From NCBI RefSeq assembly GCF_016648105.1, contig NZ_JACVVE010000001.1, forward strand, positions 124,001-188,000: DNA of 64,000 nt, read 5' to 3'. The stretch's first letter is position 1; each line of letters opens with the position of its first letter. Below are positions 1 to 9,139 of this stretch, piece after piece. The position numbers were made by a program, and so were the translations under genes. The notes beneath the pieces are model-generated. The model was not told where the DNA came from. It saw only the letters and a list, made by a program, of their open reading frames with translations, and made no database searches. This DNA comes from Pseudomonas sp. S31 (GTDB lineage Bacteria; Pseudomonadota; Gammaproteobacteria; Pseudomonadales; Pseudomonadaceae).

Positions 1-3000
1 TTCGCCATCGAAGCGATCGCGCTTGACCACGTTCTGCATGACCGCAGTGCTGGGCAGGTCCGGCATGACCATTGGCAGGCGGTTTTCCAGGGTGATGCTG
101 ACGCAATCACCGGCATTGGCGCGCAGTACCAAGGGCTCGACCGGCACGCCTGGCTTGAGCTTGCCGCTGATCGGGTCGAGGTCTGCCTTGCGCACGTACA
201 GCACGGCCGTCGGGTCATGCAGTGGCGCGCTGTGGCCGCCGACGGTGAAGGTGGTGCCGTCCTCCTCGTCGACCACCGTTACCTGCGGGATGCTGGTCGC
301 GCGGTTGTTGAACACCAACGTGCCACCGCTTGCCTTCAAGGGCCCACCCACGTGCTGGCCGACCCCGGCCGGGTCGCCAATGCTGACGCCGTTGCGGTTC
401 TCGAGGATGTCGTTGGCCAGCGCGGCGACGATTTCGTAGCTGCGCTTGACCGTGGCACGGGTGCCGATGCCGTTGGGGTTGGCCGTGGTTTTCGGGCATA
501 TGCCGTCGAAATTCACGGTGTTGCGCATGGCCACCGGCTGCGGGTTGTTCGGCAGCGGGAACAGGTCGGCGCGCTGCGCGGTATAGTTGCGCATCACGCC
601 CCAGATCCCGTTCCAGTAGCCTTCCAGGGCGGCGTCCATGGAGTACAGGTAGTCGCCGTTGGTGGCTGCCGAACTGGAAATCATCGACACCGGCGCCATG
701 AAGCCCATCTGTTCGGAGATACCGATCATCTGCGACGCCTTCCAGCCCGAGTTGGAGCTGTTGCCGAAGCCAGAGCCATTCTGCAGCCACTTGACGCCAT
801 GCAAGGTAACGTTGTGCTCCTCTTCGTGGCCGCCGGCGTGCAGGCGCAGGCGCACGTTGTCCCCCGAGTAGGTTCGCAGCATCGGCGTGAAGGGGTCGCC
901 GGGTTCGCTGCCGGCCTTGTTGATGTGGGGCGGGAACAGCGTGGTGCCGCCAGTCGGGCCGACCGCCGAGGTGATCGCCGAGGGTGCCAGGTTCATCGCC
1001 GGGATAGCACGGTCGGTACGGCTTTGCATCGCATAGCCCAGGTCCCCGCCCAAGCCGTCGGCCTGCATGCCGCGCTTGCCGTCCGGGCCGACCTTGTTCG
1101 GGTCGAACACGCGCAAGGCCAGCGGTTCGTTGCGGTAGTTGACGACGAACATGCCGGGGTCATCCACCGAAATCGCCTGCGGGCATGGCCGGGTTGGGCA
1201 ACCTGGGCTGAGCCCGCCGCGCGACTCGACCACCGACTCGAGCAGGTTCGAGGCTTTCTGGCGCACGGGGGGGTTGATGGCGTAGCGGAAGCTGTCGGCG
1301 GTCGCCGGGTAAGCCTGGCCGTTGGGCACGCCATCGGGGCCGGCGCCCACGTAGACCCCCGCTTCGTATGCATGCTGGAAGTCGCTGTACTCCAGGAAGA
1401 ACTCACGGTAGCTGTCATTCTTGCCATCGCCATCATGGTCGCCGGTCTTGATCACCGCTTGCCAGGAGGTAGGCCCGCCGTCGGCACGCAGTGCCGGGTT
1501 GTACAGCTGTTCGCCGGTCTCGGCGTGGTACCAGGTGGAGCCAGCGGGTTCGGCCAGCACGGTGGCGTACAGGCCCAGTTGCTGGTGAGTGGATGGGCCA
1601 AGGTGGTCATGGGTGAAGATGGTGCCCAGCCCCCGGTCGACGTTGTGCACGTTGACCAGCGGGTCGGCGAACCAACGTTGCATGGCGGTACGCGCACCCA
1701 ACCAGTCGGCGCGGCCGAAGCGCCCGAAGTACGGGTGCTGCCTGGCCTTTGGACAGGCCGCCGTACCCTCGCGGCTGTCGCCTTCGCTGCAGCCATTGAA
1801 GGCACGAATGGCATGCACGCGTTCGACCACGCTGCCGGGCGAGAGGATACCGTCTTCGTAGTTCCAGCCGTTGGCCGAACCGTCGGCGGCGGTCAGGTCC
1901 CACTTGGGCAGGTGGATATGCTGGCCGATCACGTCGGTTGGGGTCCGCACCTGGTAGTCGTCCATTTCATAGAACGACGGGATCAGGTTGGTGTGGGTGT
2001 ACATGGTGCAATCGAAGGTGTTCATGCGCATCACCAGTGGCTCTGGCGGACGCTGTTTGCTGATCACCGGCCAGGCGTCTTCCCAGAGCGCGATGATGCG
2101 GGCTTGCGGAAAGTGGTAGCCGACCTTGTTGTACACCGCGTCGAACTGGATGTTCGCGCCCTTGTAGATCCGTGGTCGATCGGCAGTGAAGGTGGAGGAA
2201 CCGCGGAAGTTGATGCCAGTGAGGCTTTCACCACTGAAGAATTCGCCCGCACCCGAGCCTTGAGTCAGGCGTTTGCCGCGATCATCCATGCACGGTTCGT
2301 AATACGGGGCACCGGCAGTGGGCAACGCACCATTGGTGCGAAACGCCATGGGCACCGGTTGGCTGCCGGGGACCAAGGCATAGCTGGGGTGCTCGGCCTG
2401 GGCGTGGAACTGCATGGCCGCTTGTTCGACGTCGGTCCCCTCTTCGGGCAGGTAGATGGGCTTGGCCTTGTGCACCACCTTGGAGAAATCGAGCTTGGTG
2501 GTGGTGGTTTCGGCCTCGCCGCCAGCGGACACACCGTCCAGCGCGTGGCGACCCAGGCCGCCGTCCCAGCCATCGACCTGGTTCGGGTCGAGGTTGGCCC
2601 ACAGGGCCTTGCCACTGTCCTTGAGCTGCCGGGCCAAGGCCGGATCGAGCATGTCCAGCGGCGGGGTCGGCGGACGGTTGCCGACACTGCTTTCCATGCC
2701 ACCGATCCAGAACGGATAGCCTGGGTTCTTCAAGGAGCCGTCGGCGTTGCGGTTGCTTTCGCTGCGGTCGACCAGCGCCAGTGAGCCAACTGCCTTGGGT
2801 GCGGTGGATTCGCCTGGGTGATCGTCGTCCGCTTCCTCTGGGTCGTCATCGTCCTGCTGCGCGACTACGCGTTGATCGAGCTTGGGCACTACCACGACCT
2901 TGCCGGGCATCGGCGCCATGGCCTTGCCTGGCAGCGGCACGATGGCCGGAATCGGCGTACCGGCCACGATCTCACCATCGGGCAGTGCCCGCGCGCCGGC

Positions 3001-4764
3001 CGCCGGCTTGCCACTGCGCAGGGCGAAGGGTTGGCCATGGAAGCCGTTCTCGCCCTGCCCGCTGACCTCCAGCCGGGTCCCCTCCTCGAAGACATCGTGC
3101 ACGCGCCACATGGCCCACATGCCTTGGGCGAAATGCGGGTAGAAATGGCAGTGATAGATGGCATCGCCGGCGACACGGTTGCGGTTGCCCGCACCACCGT
3201 TGGCGATTTCGTAGGTGTAGCCGATACCGGGGCCGATACCCTGGGCGTCGATGTAGTCGGAGTTGTCGTCGTTCGGGTTGAACAACCACTGGTGGCCGTG
3301 CAGGTGGAAGATATGTTGTTCGTGGCCGTTGTGGGTGTTGCGGAACTTGGTGAAGTCACCGATGTAGCTGTGGTGCACGTTGGCAGGTTCGGCCGGGTAG
3401 AGCGCCATGTTCGCCTTCACCCCGGTGGCGGAGGCTGGGGGCACCTCGCCCGGGCGAATGTGTTCGAGGCCGACGTTGGCGGGAACGTCGACCAAAGTAC
3501 CGATATCGCCTACGGTATGGGCGCTCAGGAAGAACTCTTCGTAGGCGCACGACAGGCAATCATGCATGGGGCCGACGCCAAGGCGGTTGGCCACCACCTC
3601 CGCGCCCATCCCGCCGGAGCCGTAGTTGATCATGAACGAGTCGCGAGTCGGCTCGAGCACGTGCCCCATCACAGGGTCGGCCCAGTAGCCGGGAAATGCC
3701 TGGGTGGCGGCAACTTCATCGGCGAACTGCGAGGCGAAGTCGCGAAACGCCTCGAGCCGATTGGGCAATGCCGGGTTGCGCTTGTTGATGCTTTCCAGCG
3801 GATAGGTCGAGCGCGGGAAGCTGCCATCAGGGTTGGGGCCCATGACGACGGCATCGGTTTCACTATTGAGGATCTGGTTGCCATCGACCATGGCGATGAT
3901 CGGCTTGCCCGCCTTGCCCTCGGCGATCCACGGCGCGGCCTGGGGGTAACGCGCCTGGTAGTCGATCACTGGCTGGCCGGTGGCGGTACGACCGGTGGTA
4001 GCCAGGCGCATTTCTTCTTCGGTGAGGGTGTTGCGGTAGGTGCGGCCACCCTTGGGCACCACGACCACCTGGCCGAACAAACCGTTGGCGACGTTGCCGG
4101 CCCCCCCCTGGCCACCGAAGGTCGCGCCCTGGCTGGTAGCAGCGAAAGCCCCTTCGCGCTCGGCATACAAGGTGTAGCTGCGGGTATTGCCTGGCGCTAC
4201 CAGGAAGTTGCCATTGCGGCCGGTGTTGGCGGCGATGTCGCCGATGCTGTTGACCGCTTGCAGGCCATTGACCTGAAAGCCGACATGGCGATCGGTCACT
4301 TGTTCGTCAGCGACGAAGTGCTCACCGCCCTCGTTCTCGACCTCGGTTTCCAACCCCTCCTCTTCCTCGGTTTCGTTCTCTTCGTGATCCAGGCCGTGCT
4401 TGTTGGGGTTGGCCTGGTAGGCCAGCAGGTTGGTCAGGTTGACCGTAAGGCAGTCACCGGCGGCCACCCGCAGCACGATCGGCCGCGGCCGCTTGTCCGG
4501 ACGCAAGGTGACCTTGCCCGGCATCGCGGCGCCGCCAATGCTCAACGGTACCTGCTTGTCGTCCACCACATCCTCGCGGAGGGCGAACATCATGCCGTTG
4601 GCGTTCTGCGCGCCAAGGCGGTTGAACATCAGAGGCTGGTCCAGCGCCACTACATCGGCCACCAGGGTGCGCTGGCACTGCACAGCCGCCTCGCTGGTAG
4701 CCTGCCAGCCCAGCAGGGCGAACATGAGTGACGTCAGGACGGGGCCTTTGTTCGGGGTCGACAT
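1..4764 (-). CDS. Giant multicopper oxidase, MnxG/McoA type (3' end outside window)
   Basis: The first 1588 residues are open from ATG 4764 to the window edge. GGAGGTG precedes the start, and a short hydrophobic N-terminus suggests export. Copper-ligand motifs are plain: HLHGHQW near residue 488, YHCHFYPHF near 538, THDHLGPSTHQQ near 1053, and GGHEEEHNVTLHG near 1318. A strongly acidic Glu-rich insert sits near residues 115-135. The last visible part (VLRANAGDCVSITLEN) resembles the first cupredoxin domain (VLRVAAGDCLTVNLTN), so another domain set probably follows and the full protein likely exceeds 1900 residues. That fits P. putida MnxG, a Mn(II) oxidase, better than shorter relatives such as MofA. 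McoA is the main alternative. Function as a Mn oxidase is inferred from family and size. Confidence 0.85.
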   Translation of the reverse strand, partial: MSTPNKGPVLTSLMFALLGWQATSEAAVQCQRTLVADVVALDQPLMFNRLGAQNANGMMFALREDVVDDKQVPLSIGGAAMPGKVTLRPDKRPRPIVLRVAAGDCLTVNLTNLLAYQANPNKHGLDHEENETEEEEGLETEVENEGGEHFVADEQVTDRHVGFQVNGLQAVNSIGDIAANTGRNGNFLVAPGNTRSYTLYAEREGAFAATSQGATFGGQGGAGNVANGLFGQVVVVPKGGRTYRNTLTEEEMRLATTGRTATGQPVIDYQARYPQAAPWIAEGKAGKPIIAMVDGNQILNSETDAVVMGPNPDGSFPRSTYPLESINKRNPALPNRLEAFRDFASQFADEVAATQAFPGYWADPVMGHVLEPTRDSFMINYGSGGMGAEVVANRLGVGPMHDCLSCAYEEFFLSAHTVGDIGTLVDVPANVGLEHIRPGEVPPASATGVKANMALYPAEPANVHHSYIGDFTKFRNTHNGHEQHIFHLHGHQWLFNPNDDNSDYIDAQGIGPGIGYTYEIANGGAGNRNRVAGDAIYHCHFYPHFAQGMWAMWRVHDVFEEGTRLEVSGQGENGFHGQPFALRSGKPAAGARALPDGEIVAGTPIPAIVPLPGKAMAPMPGKVVVVPKLDQRVVAQQDDDDPEEADDDHPGESTAPKAVGSLALVDRSESNRNADGSLKNPGYPFWIGGMESSVGNRPPTPPLDMLDPALARQLKDSGKALWANLDPNQVDGWDGGLGRHALDGVSAGGEAETTTTKLDFSKVVHKAKPIYLPEEGTDVEQAAMQFHAQAEHPSYALVPGSQPVPMAFRTNGALPTAGAPYYEPCMDDRGKRLTQGSGAGEFFSGESLTGINFRGSSTFTADRPRIYKGANIQFDAVYNKVGYHFPQARIIALWEDAWPVISKQRPPEPLVMRMNTFDCTMYTHTNLIPSFYEMDDYQVRTPTDVIGQHIHLPKWDLTAADGSANGWNYEDGILSPGSVVERVHAIRAFNGCSEGDSREGTAACPKARQHPYFGRFGRADWLGARTAMQRWFADPLVNVHNVDRGLGTIFTHDHLGPSTHQQLGLYATVLAEPAGSTWYHAETGEQLYNPALRADGGPTSWQAVIKTGDHDGDGKNDSYREFFLEYSDFQHAYEAGVYVGAGPDGVPNGQAYPATADSFRYAINPPVRQKASNLLESVVESRGGLSPGCPTRPCPQAISVDDPGMFVVNYRNEPLALRVFDPNKVGPDGKRGMQADGLGGDLGYAMQSRTDRAIPAMNLAPSAITSAVGPTGGTTLFPPHINKAGSEPGDPFTPMLRTYSGDNVRLRLHAGGHEEEHNVTLHGVKWLQNGSGFGNSSNSGWKASQMIGISEQMGFMAPVSMISSSAATNGDYLYSMDAALEGYWNGIWGVMRNYTAQRADLFPLPNNPQPVAMRNTVNFDGICPKTTANPNGIGTRATVKRSYEIVAALANDILENRNGVSIGDPAGVGQHVGGPLKASGGTLVFNNRATSIPQVTVVDEEDGTTFTVGGHSAPLHDPTAVLYVRKADLDPISGKLKPGVPVEPLVLRANAGDCVSITLENRLPMVMPDLPSTAVMQNVVKRDRFDGE

Positions 4765-4802
4765 GCTGCACCTCCGGGACGCAGGGAATATGCGAGGAGG
4801 TC

Positions 4803-4819
4803 AGCAAGGTGTGTGCCAG
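4803..4819 (-). promoter_or_regulatory. Sigma-54 (-24/-12) promoter of the multicopper oxidase gene
   Basis: On the minus strand the site reads TGGCACACACCTTGCT, a near-perfect match to the RpoN consensus TGGCACG-N4-TTGCW with correct GG/GC spacing. It lies 40-55 nt upstream of ATG 4764, which leaves a leader of about 28 nt. Mn oxidation in P. putida GB-1 is known to need the NtrC-type regulator MnxR, which fits this promoter class. Confidence 0.75.
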
Positions 4820-4870
4820 TTACTAAACACTCATAAAATCAGATAGTTACAGACCAAAACAAAACGAACT

Positions 4871-4908
4871 GGGGAGGATTCCCCAATGGGATTCCCCGAA
4901 CAGGGGGG
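4871..4908. promoter_or_regulatory. Candidate enhancer (UAS) for a sigma-54 activator
   Basis: Two GGGG/CCCC inverted repeats lie 50-90 bp upstream of the -24/-12 element: GGGGAGGATTCCCC (4871-4884) and CCCCGAACAGGGG (4894-4906). Dyads at this distance are typical of NtrC-family binding sites. The rest of the 346-bp gap (4765-5110) shows no gene. Confidence 0.4.
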
Positions 4909-5110
4909 AGGATTGTCATTGCCAGTGGCCGGGCTTGGGAGTGTCCCGGCCTGTAGATCAGCGCCTGCAGCCACGCCGATGAACGTCAATGAAATATTTT
5001 GAACGTCCACGCGTGGCAAGCTTCAAAGCTTGATCCACGTCGCCCCTCGCACGGAGCCTGCCTTGACCCCACAGCCCTCCCCCCTGCGTACCAGCCCTGG
5101 AGCCCAGCGC

Positions 5111-5398
5111 ATGAAAATGCCTTGCCGTGCACCTAACGCCAACGTGAAACTCGATTACGTCCGCGACACCCTGTTCGGCCCCGTGGCCCTGAGCGTGGAA
5201 TGCCAGTGCCAGCTTGCCCCGGTGAACCTGCAAGGCCGTCCCGCGCTGCGTTTGCACATCTGTCCGCCTTTGCCAGACAAGGTCGACCGCGCCCATAGCG
5301 TCGCTTTCATCTTCGAAGGCTGCAGTTACCATGGTGTGGTACGTGATCGGGGGAAATGCGGCGATGGCGGGCTCAACTTGCTGCTCGAATTGCGATGA
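5111..5398 (+). CDS. Small hypothetical protein
   Basis: A 95-residue reading frame starts at ATG 5111, preceded by GGAG at 5099-5102 with 8-nt spacing. A TTG at 5030 would extend it but has no good ribosome site. The product is rich in Cys and His (six Cys) and has no signal peptide or membrane segment; I recognise no family. A hairpin (5446-5471) follows, consistent with a transcribed gene on this strand. A 154-residue frame on the opposite strand (4958-5422) is the alternative, but it has poorer composition and overlaps the candidate enhancer side. Function unknown. Confidence 0.5.
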   Translation: MKMPCRAPNANVKLDYVRDTLFGPVALSVECQCQLAPVNLQGRPALRLHICPPLPDKVDRAHSVAFIFEGCSYHGVVRDRGKCGDGGLNLLLELR

Positions 5399-5445
5399 GT
5401 CGATGATCCTGTCGTGGTTCAACGTCCTGATACCTGAATACGTAC

Positions 5446-5471
5446 GCCCGGCCAGCCTCGGCTGACCGGGC
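5446..5471. terminator. Hairpin between convergent genes
   Basis: A 12-bp stem with one mismatch (GCCCGGCCAGCC / GGCTGACCGGGC) and a very short loop sits between the ends of the 5111-5398 gene and the DUF1652 gene. There is no clear T-run. It is probably a bidirectional terminator. Confidence 0.5.
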
Positions 5472-5481
5472 AGCGGCGACG

Positions 5482-5742
5482 TCAGGCGATGGCCTTGAGT
5501 GGCGCTGACTGGCTGGCCTGCATGGCATGCAGTTGCCCGACCAGGTTGACCAGGTCGCGGCAGCTGTTGAGGCTGTGCAGCGGTACACCGGCGAGGGTCA
5601 CGCCCTCGTCGAGGTTGTTGCCCTGACCCAGGCGGATGGTCAGGGTGGCGCCGTCCAGGCAGCTGACTTCACAACGATCAGGCAGGCAGGCCTGTTCGAT
5701 CATCTGCCGCATTTCCAGCATCGAAACTCCTATCAACGACAT
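5482..5742 (-). CDS. DUF1652 family protein
   Basis: This 86-residue protein has the DUF1652 pattern: an N-terminal helix LEMRQMIEQACLPDRCEV, then a strand-rich part (GATLTIRL, VTLAGVPLHSLNS), then a helix with DLVNLVGQL. The family is small, largely confined to Pseudomonas, and of unknown function. GAGG precedes ATG 5742; an internal ATG at 5721 is possible. It is monocistronic, and a bare 200-bp gap (5743-5943) separates it from the pirin gene. No export signal was seen. Confidence 0.8.
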   Translation of the reverse strand: MSLIGVSMLEMRQMIEQACLPDRCEVSCLDGATLTIRLGQGNNLDEGVTLAGVPLHSLNSCRDLVNLVGQLHAMQASQSAPLKAIA

Positions 5743-5943
5743 GGTATGACCCTCTCTGTACTGGATGGCCTATTGTGAGTGGTTACGCCTTTGTTCGGCG
5801 GAGTGCCAATTGATAATGCCCATGCCCAAGCGGCCGTCCATGCGCTTGAGCGATGATCGTGCGAAGAATCCCCTAGCACCTTAGTGGAAGAGGACTGCGC
5901 CCGGCGGGCGTTCGGTCGGGTCCCGGGACTTGGCGACGGGCGG

Positions 5944-6819
5944 TCAGTGCTCCGTCGCTGCCATCTGACCAAAGCGGCCGGCCTGGAAAGCCTCGAACGA
6001 CTCGAGGATCTCCGCCTGGCTGTTCATCACGAACGGACCGTAGCCGACGATGGGCTCGTCGATGGGTTCGCCGCTGAGCAGCAACAGGCTGGAGTCCTGC
6101 ACCCCTTCCAGCTCGACATCGGCGCCGTCGCGCTCCAGCAATACCAGGCTGGCCGGGCCGGCATCGCGCTCGGCATTGACCCGCACGCTACCGCACAGCA
6201 CCACCAGGGCTGCGTTGCGCCCAGCCGCAACTGGCAGCTGCAGTTTCGCGCCCGCGTTCAGGCGCAGGTCCCAGACATCCATGGCGGTGAAGGTCCGAGC
6301 CGGGCCCTGGTGGCCCTCGTAGGCACCGGCGATCACCCGCAGGGTGCCGGCCCCCTGTGCCAGCGGCACCTGTGGAATGTCCGCCGAGAGCAGGGTCTGG
6401 TAGCCAGCCGCGGCACGTTTGTCTTGCGCCGGCAGGTTGACCCAGAGCTGCACCATTTCCAGCGTGCCCCCCGTGCGGGCAAAGGACGGTGCATGGAATT
6501 CCTCGTGGATGATGCCATTGGCGGCGGTCATCCACTGCACGTCACCGGGCCCGATCAGGCCGCCCGCGCCCGTAGAGTCGCGGTGTTCGAGCTCACCCTG
6601 GTAGACGATGGTCACCGTCTCGAATCCACGGTGCGGGTGCTCGCCCACGCCCCGGCGCTGGTGGGTGGGGCTGAAGTCGTGAGGGCCAGCGTAGTCGAGC
6701 AACAGGAACGGGCTGAGCTGGCTGGCCAGGTCGTCGTAGGTGAACAGGCTGCGCACCGGAAAGCCATCCCCGACCCAATGGGCGTGGGGGCTGCGGTGGA
6801 TACCCAGGATCTTTTTCAT
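5944..6819 (-). CDS. Pirin family protein
   Basis: A 291-residue bicupin. Pirin metal ligands are visible in the N-terminal cupin: HPHRGFET near residue 60 (two His) and HEEFH near 105 (His and Glu). The opening KKILGIHRSPHAHWVGDGF is typical of bacterial pirins. Bacterial relatives (YhhW) show quercetin 2,3-dioxygenase activity, and other roles are as redox or iron-responsive cofactors; the substrate here is unknown. ATG 6819 follows AGGAGA. A GTG at 6849 would add ten residues that are not typical of the family. The upstream hydrolase gene ends its coding 64 bp away on the same strand, so cotranscription is possible. Confidence 0.9.
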   Translation of the reverse strand: MKKILGIHRSPHAHWVGDGFPVRSLFTYDDLASQLSPFLLLDYAGPHDFSPTHQRRGVGEHPHRGFETVTIVYQGELEHRDSTGAGGLIGPGDVQWMTAANGIIHEEFHAPSFARTGGTLEMVQLWVNLPAQDKRAAAGYQTLLSADIPQVPLAQGAGTLRVIAGAYEGHQGPARTFTAMDVWDLRLNAGAKLQLPVAAGRNAALVVLCGSVRVNAERDAGPASLVLLERDGADVELEGVQDSSLLLLSGEPIDEPIVGYGPFVMNSQAEILESFEAFQAGRFGQMAATEH

Positions 6820-6882
6820 GAGAAGTCTCCTCTCTTGGCTGGGTACCACCTTACCAATGCGGGCAATCAGCCGGTAGACGGC

Positions 6883-7797
6883 TCAAATGGCATGGATCGT
6901 TCCATCAGTAGAACAACAAGAGGCTTCGGGATGCAGAAAAGCCAGGACCTGCTCCGCCGCCGGGCCGGGTTGTTCCTGCATGAAGCAATGCCCGCCGGGC
7001 ATCTCCAGCGTGCTCACGGCACCATTGAGCTGCGCCAGATGCTTCACCGATTGCGGCACGAACGGGTAGGTCTGCTCGCCATAGAGAATGCGCGTCGGTG
7101 TGCTGATGCTTTTCAGCGAGGCCCATAGCCGCGCCGGGAACGAGCTGAACACCTCCACCTCGCGACTCGGCCGACACTTGAGCACTACCCGCTCGCCGCA
7201 ATCACCGATCGCATGTTCGATGTAGGCATGCAGGGCGGTTTCTGCCCACCCCTTGAAGATGCCCCGCCCTTGCAGCGAAGCCAAGGCGGCCTGGCGGTCC
7301 GGCCAATGGCTGCGCCGCCTTGCGGCCCCACGCGCCAGGCCATGGCGCCGATGCAGGCCGAGCAAACGGGCCGCGCCCATCACCCCGAGCATGCGCCTGC
7401 TGAACAGCACCGGGTCGAGCAATACCGCGCGGCGGAACAGCTGCGGCTCGCTGGCGACGATCAGGCTGGTGAGTACGCCGCCAAAACTGTGGCCCAGGGC
7501 GTACCGGTGAACCTCGCCATACTCGCCGCGCCCGGCCTCGAACGCCTCCACCGCCAACGCTGCGGTGCGATTCCAGCCACGAAACGGTCCGCCGTGGTCG
7601 CTGTCGCCATGGCCCTGGACATCGCTCAACCACAGGTCGAAATGCTCGGCCAGGCGCGCCAACAGCGGTTGGTAGGCCAGGCAGCAAAAGCCGTTGCCGT
7701 GCAAGAAATGCAGCAGCGGCTTGCCGCTGGCCGGCGAACGCCAGCCGCGCAAGGTGAAACCTTCAGAGCATTCGTGGGACCAGGGGATCAACTCCAT
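6883..7797 (-). CDS. Alpha/beta hydrolase
   Basis: A 304-residue alpha/beta-fold hydrolase. It has an oxyanion segment HGNGFC near residue 33, the nucleophile elbow GHSFGG near 101, and a terminal catalytic His in GGHCFMQEQP near 271. SDVQGHGDSD near 58 is characteristic of the lipase/esterase and proline iminopeptidase-like class. No signal peptide is present, so it is probably cytoplasmic. The substrate cannot be inferred. It lies upstream of the pirin gene on the same strand. The start at ATG 7797 lacks a strong ribosome site. Confidence 0.85.
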   Translation of the reverse strand: MELIPWSHECSEGFTLRGWRSPASGKPLLHFLHGNGFCCLAYQPLLARLAEHFDLWLSDVQGHGDSDHGGPFRGWNRTAALAVEAFEAGRGEYGEVHRYALGHSFGGVLTSLIVASEPQLFRRAVLLDPVLFSRRMLGVMGAARLLGLHRRHGLARGAARRRSHWPDRQAALASLQGRGIFKGWAETALHAYIEHAIGDCGERVVLKCRPSREVEVFSSFPARLWASLKSISTPTRILYGEQTYPFVPQSVKHLAQLNGAVSTLEMPGGHCFMQEQPGPAAEQVLAFLHPEASCCSTDGTIHAI

Positions 7798-7983
7798 CGG
7801 CAGTTGTACTCGACAGTTCAGGAAAGCCCCAATTCTACAAACAGCAGCGGGTCCAGCGGAATCACTGATTCAGGGCCATCAGGACATTGGCCAGCATCAG
7901 GTGACACGAAAGGGCGGATCAGCCCTGACAATTGCGGTAGATTAGCCGGCCGGATTCGCCGTTCCCATCCAAGGAAGCCCACC

Positions 7984-8463
7984 ATGAGCCTGACCATCCG
8001 CCCAGCCGTACGCAGCGATGCCACGCAGATCCTCGCCTTCATCACCGAACTGGCCGACTACGAGCGCGCCCGTCATGAGGTGGTGGCCAGCATCGAGGAC
8101 ATCGAGCACAGCCTGTTCGACGAAGGCAGCACCGTGCACAGCCTGATCTGCGAACGCGATGGCCGGGCGATCGGCTTTGCCGTGTACTTCTACAGCTATT
8201 CGACCTGGCTGGGGCGCAATGGCATCTACCTGGAAGACCTGTACATCACCCCCGAACAACGGGGCGGCGGTGCTGGGCGCGACCTGTTGCGCCACATCGC
8301 CCGCGAGGCGGTGGAGAACCGCTGCGGCCGCCTGGAATGGAGCGTGCTGGACTGGAACGAACCGGCCATCGGCTTCTATCAGTCGCTGGGTGCCGAGGCG
8401 CAGGATGAGTGGGTGCGCTACCGGCTCGATGGCGACAAGCTGCTGGCGTTCGCCCAAGGGTGA
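7984..8463 (+). CDS. GNAT family N-acetyltransferase
   Basis: A 159-residue GNAT protein with the acetyl-CoA motif QRGGGAGRDLLRHI near residue 96, the EDLYITPE strand before it, and a final WNEPAIGFYQSLGAE motif. The order resembles diamine (spermidine/spermine) N-acetyltransferases, so small amines are plausible substrates; this is inference. ATG 7984 follows AAGGAAG with good spacing. A longer in-frame frame upstream (from 7213) is a shadow of the hydrolase gene and was not used. It converges closely on the GntR gene, with 10 bp between stops. Confidence 0.88.
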   Translation: MSLTIRPAVRSDATQILAFITELADYERARHEVVASIEDIEHSLFDEGSTVHSLICERDGRAIGFAVYFYSYSTWLGRNGIYLEDLYITPEQRGGGAGRDLLRHIAREAVENRCGRLEWSVLDWNEPAIGFYQSLGAEAQDEWVRYRLDGDKLLAFAQG

Positions 8464-8473
8464 GCGAGGTCGC

Positions 8474-9139
8474 TCAGCGTTTCACCCGCCGTTCATACGC
8501 CGCCAGCACGATGCGCTCGGACTGCACCAGGTAGTTCTCCAGCATGCGCGTGGCCTCCTCCGATCGCCCCTCTTCTACACAGCGCAGGATCGCCGCGTTC
8601 ATGTCCAGGTACGGCAGGTGCAGGAACTCCGGGTCGTTGAGTACCCCGAACGCCAACCGCAGCTCGGCCGATATCTGCGAATAGAACACCAGCAACCGCG
8701 GGCTATCGGCCAACTCGACGATGGCCCGGTGAAACAGCATGTTGGCCGTCCCCACACCCACCCAGTCCTTCGCCTCACGCGCCTGCATGCCGGCGTCGAC
8801 CGCCTCGCGCATGTTCAATGTGCCCGGATGCAGTGGAAAGCCCTGAGCGATGGCCTTGCACTCGATGAAGCGGCGTACGCGGTAGATGTCGATGATCGAC
8901 GCCATGTCCGGTTCGGCCACGGTCACGCCGCGGTTGGGTTCGTGCTTGAGCAGGCCCTCGCGGGTCAGTACGCGGAACGCCTCGCGCAAGGTGTTACGGG
9001 AAATCTGCAGGGTCTCGGCCAGCGCCGCCTCGGACAGGCGCTGCCCTGGCACCAACTCGCCTTCGACCAGCATTCGGCGGATTTCCTGGGTAATGGATTC
9101 GCCCAGCGTGCGGGGAAGCGTGGCAGAAACGTCGGTCAT
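8474..9139 (-). CDS. GntR family (FadR subfamily) regulator of the pyroglutamate locus
   Basis: A 221-residue regulator. The N-terminal winged helix (about residues 10-75) has the GntR signature LSEAALAETLQISRNTLREA followed by LLKHEPNRGVTV. The C-terminal all-helical FCD domain has the metal/ligand Asp-His pattern (VDAGMQ, LFHRAIVELADSPRL). It is divergent from the NRAMP-pxp operon and separated by 252 bp containing a perfect palindrome at 9283-9301. It most likely represses the operon until 5-oxoproline or a related acid binds, by analogy with KipR-type control. The start ATG 9139 has a weak ribosome site; longer frames to 9253 add unconserved sequence. Confidence 0.88.
   Translation of the reverse strand: MTDVSATLPRTLGESITQEIRRMLVEGELVPGQRLSEAALAETLQISRNTLREAFRVLTREGLLKHEPNRGVTVAEPDMASIIDIYRVRRFIECKAIAQGFPLHPGTLNMREAVDAGMQAREAKDWVGVGTANMLFHRAIVELADSPRLLVFYSQISAELRLAFGVLNDPEFLHLPYLDMNAAILRCVEEGRSEEATRMLENYLVQSERIVLAAYERRVKR

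Noticed and set aside
217..4731. Two long plus-strand frames (217-2784 and 2818-4731)
   Set aside because: They are antisense to the multicopper oxidase, whose frame carries clear copper motifs. The plus frames have His/Val/Gly-rich composition typical of shadows in high-GC DNA.
4958..5422. A 154-residue minus frame opposite the small 5111-5398 gene
   Set aside because: Only one strand is likely coding. The plus frame has the better ribosome site and a following hairpin, though the choice is not certain.
5733..5972. A 79-residue minus frame between DUF1652 and pirin
   Set aside because: It is Arg/Ser/Pro-rich, overlaps both neighbours and looks like non-coding sequence.
7213..7983. An N-terminal extension of the acetyltransferase frame
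   Set aside because: This part is antisense to the alpha/beta hydrolase. The GNAT domain begins at ATG 7984 with its own AAGGAAG site.
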